DNA of 64,000 nucleotides, taken from positions 124,001-188,000 of the forward strand of contig JAGVBZ010000008.1 in assembly GCA_020059465.1 (NCBI GenBank). The letters run 5' to 3'. This document shows positions 62,280 through 64,000 of this stretch, piece by piece. The first letter of the stretch is position 1; each line of letters starts with the position of its first letter. The DNA comes from Brevinematales bacterium. Its GTDB lineage: Bacteria; Spirochaetota; Brevinematia; Brevinematales; GWF1-51-8. A model generated the notes under the pieces. That model did no database searches, was not told where the DNA came from, and saw nothing but the letters and a program-made list of their open reading frames with translations. A program made the position numbers and the translations under genes.

Positions 62280-63440
62280 TTATTCGCCCAAATCGTTCAG
62301 CATGTTTTTCCCTTTGCTTCCGGGTTTTTTCGCGCCGCTGTCGGTAGGTGCGGGTTCGGTGGTTTTCTTCCCGGCGTTCTGTTTGGCTTTGTCCATAACG
62401 CCGCCCACTTCATCCTTCTGGATATCTTCCTGGATAGATGTAGGCGAATCGCCGACCTTATCTTTGATAACCTTTTTTCCGTCTTTACCCATTCCGGAAT
62501 TCTCTGCGGCTTTGTCCATCACCTTCTCGACTTCTTTATTCTTGATATCCTCTTCGATAGTGGTAGACTTGTCGCCCACTTTATCGCCGGTCTTACCCAT
62601 TCCGACGCCCTTACCGAGGTCTTCGAGGGCTTTCTTATCCTTCGCGGATACGCTCATTTCTTTATACTTTTTCATCTTCTTGTCCGAATTGATTTCTGCG
62701 AAGTCCGTATTCAGCATCGCCTCATCGGCGGGAGTCTTTTTCACTTCATACTCTTTGCGGACATCCTGCACGGCGCTGAGAACATCTTCTTTGTTCTTCG
62801 CATCCTTAATCGCGGTATTGAGGGCAATTTCCATCTTTACGGAACTTTCCTTCGAAAGTTTGGCCTGCTCCATCGAATTCACAGGAACCTGAAGCGCCGA
62901 TTCTATTTCCATTTTAAGCGCGGGATCGGTGACAGAAATCTCGATGTTTTCAACCATATTCACCGTACCGTCCTTTACTGCCACGGTTGTATCGGCGGGG
63001 GTAACCTCGACCACAAATTCGGTACCGCGAACCAACGCAACTGAGCTTTCGGTCTCGACCTTGAAGGTCTCCTTTTCATTCAGCTTATTGATGACATTGA
63101 TAGCGACCTTTCCCTTCTTGACGCTGATATTCTCCGTTCCGCCGGAAAGTTTCTTCAATGTAATTTCCGAATCGTACGATACGCGGAAAATACCGCGGTC
63201 CGGCATTACGATATCCACATAAGATTTGGCGCCCGTTCTGATCACATCGTTCTCCGCGAGCTTCATATCCGCAAGCGCGTTTTCCCATGTTTTACCGGCG
63301 TCATGTGAGATTTTCACATCTCCCGCGAACGATTCAAGAACATACTGGTCGGTTCCTGCCGCCGTCCCGCCCTGATCGCCGCATCCGTTATACATTAATG
63401 CGGTTATCATAATTGATAAGAACACCAAACCTTTTTTCAT
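62280..63440 (-). CDS. FecR-domain lipoprotein with internal repeats
   Basis: 386 residues from the ATG at 63440, which has an AGGAGG site 5 nt upstream; a longer frame to 63494 is unlikely. Lipobox YNGC (Cys20). The FecR domain (about 35-160) has AENDVIRTGAKSYVDIVM and TESSVALVRGTEFVVEV. The rest is Lys/Glu/Asp-rich; near 270-345 two copies of a 40-residue unit share KVGD, the TSIQEDIQ or TTIEEDIK motif and EVxxVMDKA. The last part is basic and Pro-rich. FecR domains sense envelope ligands or surface polymers. Confidence 0.85.
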   Translation of the reverse strand: MKKGLVFLSIMITALMYNGCGDQGGTAAGTDQYVLESFAGDVKISHDAGKTWENALADMKLAENDVIRTGAKSYVDIVMPDRGIFRVSYDSEITLKKLSGGTENISVKKGKVAINVINKLNEKETFKVETESSVALVRGTEFVVEVTPADTTVAVKDGTVNMVENIEISVTDPALKMEIESALQVPVNSMEQAKLSKESSVKMEIALNTAIKDAKNKEDVLSAVQDVRKEYEVKKTPADEAMLNTDFAEINSDKKMKKYKEMSVSAKDKKALEDLGKGVGMGKTGDKVGDKSTTIEEDIKNKEVEKVMDKAAENSGMGKDGKKVIKDKVGDSPTSIQEDIQKDEVGGVMDKAKQNAGKKTTEPAPTDSGAKKPGSKGKNMLNDLGE

Positions 63441-63467
63441 ACTTTCCTCCTGATTTGAATCTCGTAC

Positions 63468-63496
63468 AATATATATTATTTTTGTAAAAATCACAA
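63468..63496 (-). promoter_or_regulatory. Candidate promoter of the FecR-domain gene
   Basis: On the minus strand TTGTGA (63496-63491), a 17-nt spacer and TATATT (63473-63468), about 28 nt before the ATG. Confidence 0.5.
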
Positions 63497-63524
63497 GAAA
63501 AACTATTTTGGTCTATGAAAAGAC

Positions 63525-63553
63525 TTGTCTTTTCAGCCCTCTACTTTTATAAT
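63525..63553 (+). promoter_or_regulatory. Candidate promoter of glyS
   Basis: TTGTCT (63525-63530), a 17-nt spacer and TATAAT (63548-63553), about 30 nt before the glyS ATG. Divergent from the FecR-domain gene. Confidence 0.6.
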
Positions 63554-63582
63554 TACCAGTATTTGTTTTTAAGGAGAAATCG

Positions 63583-64000
63583 ATGGGCAAGACTTTCCTA
63601 CTCGAACTCGGTACCGAAGAAATCCCCCACGGGATTCTTACCGACGCTATCCGCCAACTGAAAGAAATTACAGTCGAAAAACTGAGCGCGGCTGGAGTCG
63701 AGTTTGGAAAACTGTTTCTCTACGGTACTCCGCGCCGTCTCGCGGTACAGCTTACCGATGTCGAGGAAACGACTGCCCGTAGAACCGTAGAAAAAAAAGG
63801 GCCCGATTGGAATAACGCGTACGATAAAGACGGTAAACCCACCAAGGCGCTGCAGGGTTTTCTCGCGGGAAACCAAGCGAAAGTTGAGGATATCGAGAAA
63901 CGAGACCTGAAGGGGAATTTCTACGTATTCCTGACTAAGAAAGAGGGCGGAGAACCGACCAGCGAACTTCTGCCGAAACTGTTGAAGGAAATCATATTAT
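63583..64000 (+). CDS. glyS: Glycyl-tRNA synthetase beta subunit (partial)
   Basis: The first 139 residues of a gene that runs off the right edge. It begins MGKTFLLELGTEEIPHGIL, the typical start of GlyS (FL-E-GTEE-P), followed by TPRRLAVQLTDV and KKGPDWNNAYDKDGKPTKALQGFL. GlyS forms the alpha2beta2 bacterial glycyl-tRNA synthetase with GlyQ; glyQ is not seen just upstream, so it must lie elsewhere or the subunits are separated. AAGGAG site before the ATG. Confidence 0.95.
   Translation, partial: MGKTFLLELGTEEIPHGILTDAIRQLKEITVEKLSAAGVEFGKLFLYGTPRRLAVQLTDVEETTARRTVEKKGPDWNNAYDKDGKPTKALQGFLAGNQAKVEDIEKRDLKGNFYVFLTKKEGGEPTSELLPKLLKEIIL

Overview
The window is about 64 kb of a compact, mid-GC bacterial chromosome with short gaps, many 1-35 nt gene overlaps, and both sigma70-type and ECF-type regulation. 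Housekeeping genes include obg, proB, hslVU, ychF, dut, queE, glyS (beta subunit), a tyrosine recombinase of XerC/D type, and initiator and isoleucine(CAU) tRNAs. Lipoproteins with clear lipoboxes, a DUF115/Maf-type motility protein, an FlhB C-terminal-like protein with FliK-like and FlgM-like neighbours, HD-GYP, a cNMP/metallo-beta-lactamase fusion and a KorAB ferredoxin oxidoreductase suggest a motile, diderm, probably anaerobic bacterium. I lean to Spirochaetota or a nearby lineage. That is inference from gene content and not from any marker phylogeny.

Layout. 1-7 kb: an ECF sigma factor with the start of a probable anti-sigma factor; a five-gene flagellar-like operon (FliK-like, FlhB-C-like, HD-GYP, YraN, FlgM-like) ending in a terminator; a TPR/SH3 protein, an MBL hydrolase and a DUF115 protein on the other strand. 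7-12.5 kb: PAP2 phosphatase, CsgG-like lipoprotein, CPBP protease, MATE transporter. 12.5-18 kb: a likely TrmB regulon (GH13 amylase plus MATE, two ParB-like paralogues, the TrmB-type regulator) with three copies of a 19-nt palindrome, two of them lying on consensus promoters. 18-21 kb: radical SAM protein, thioesterase, GH3 hydrolase, then a cluster of intergenic repeats. 21-31 kb: membrane proteins, the two tRNAs, a cupin, a DUF2207 protein, the cNMP-MBL protein, and AT-rich, probably acquired genes including an APH-type kinase. 31-34.5 kb: a MarR-controlled extracytoplasmic flavinylation operon (MarR, a 43-residue Cys-rich protein, transglutaminase-like protein, two FMN-binding proteins, ApbE). 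34.5-36 kb: an AT-rich orphan gene. 36-48 kb: proB-obg, a HEAT-like protein, a repeat block, M50-like protease, aquaporin-like channel, response regulator with SNase/OB protein, two TspO-like proteins, dut, U32 peptidase. 47.6-56 kb: recombinase, then queE, DUF218, DUF89, zinc-ribbon protein, hslUV; korAB. 56-64 kb: small lipoproteins, two stand-alone HATPase-like proteins, ychF, NfeD protease, FecR-domain lipoprotein, start of glyS.

The most distinctive observations are the palindrome/promoter architecture around the TrmB-like regulator, the MarR-flavinylation operon with its small Cys-rich gene, and an intergenic repeat family of about ten copies with a conserved CACGGGCTA end and a CGGnATTAG end. 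No CRISPR array, rRNA, prophage or intact insertion sequence was seen.
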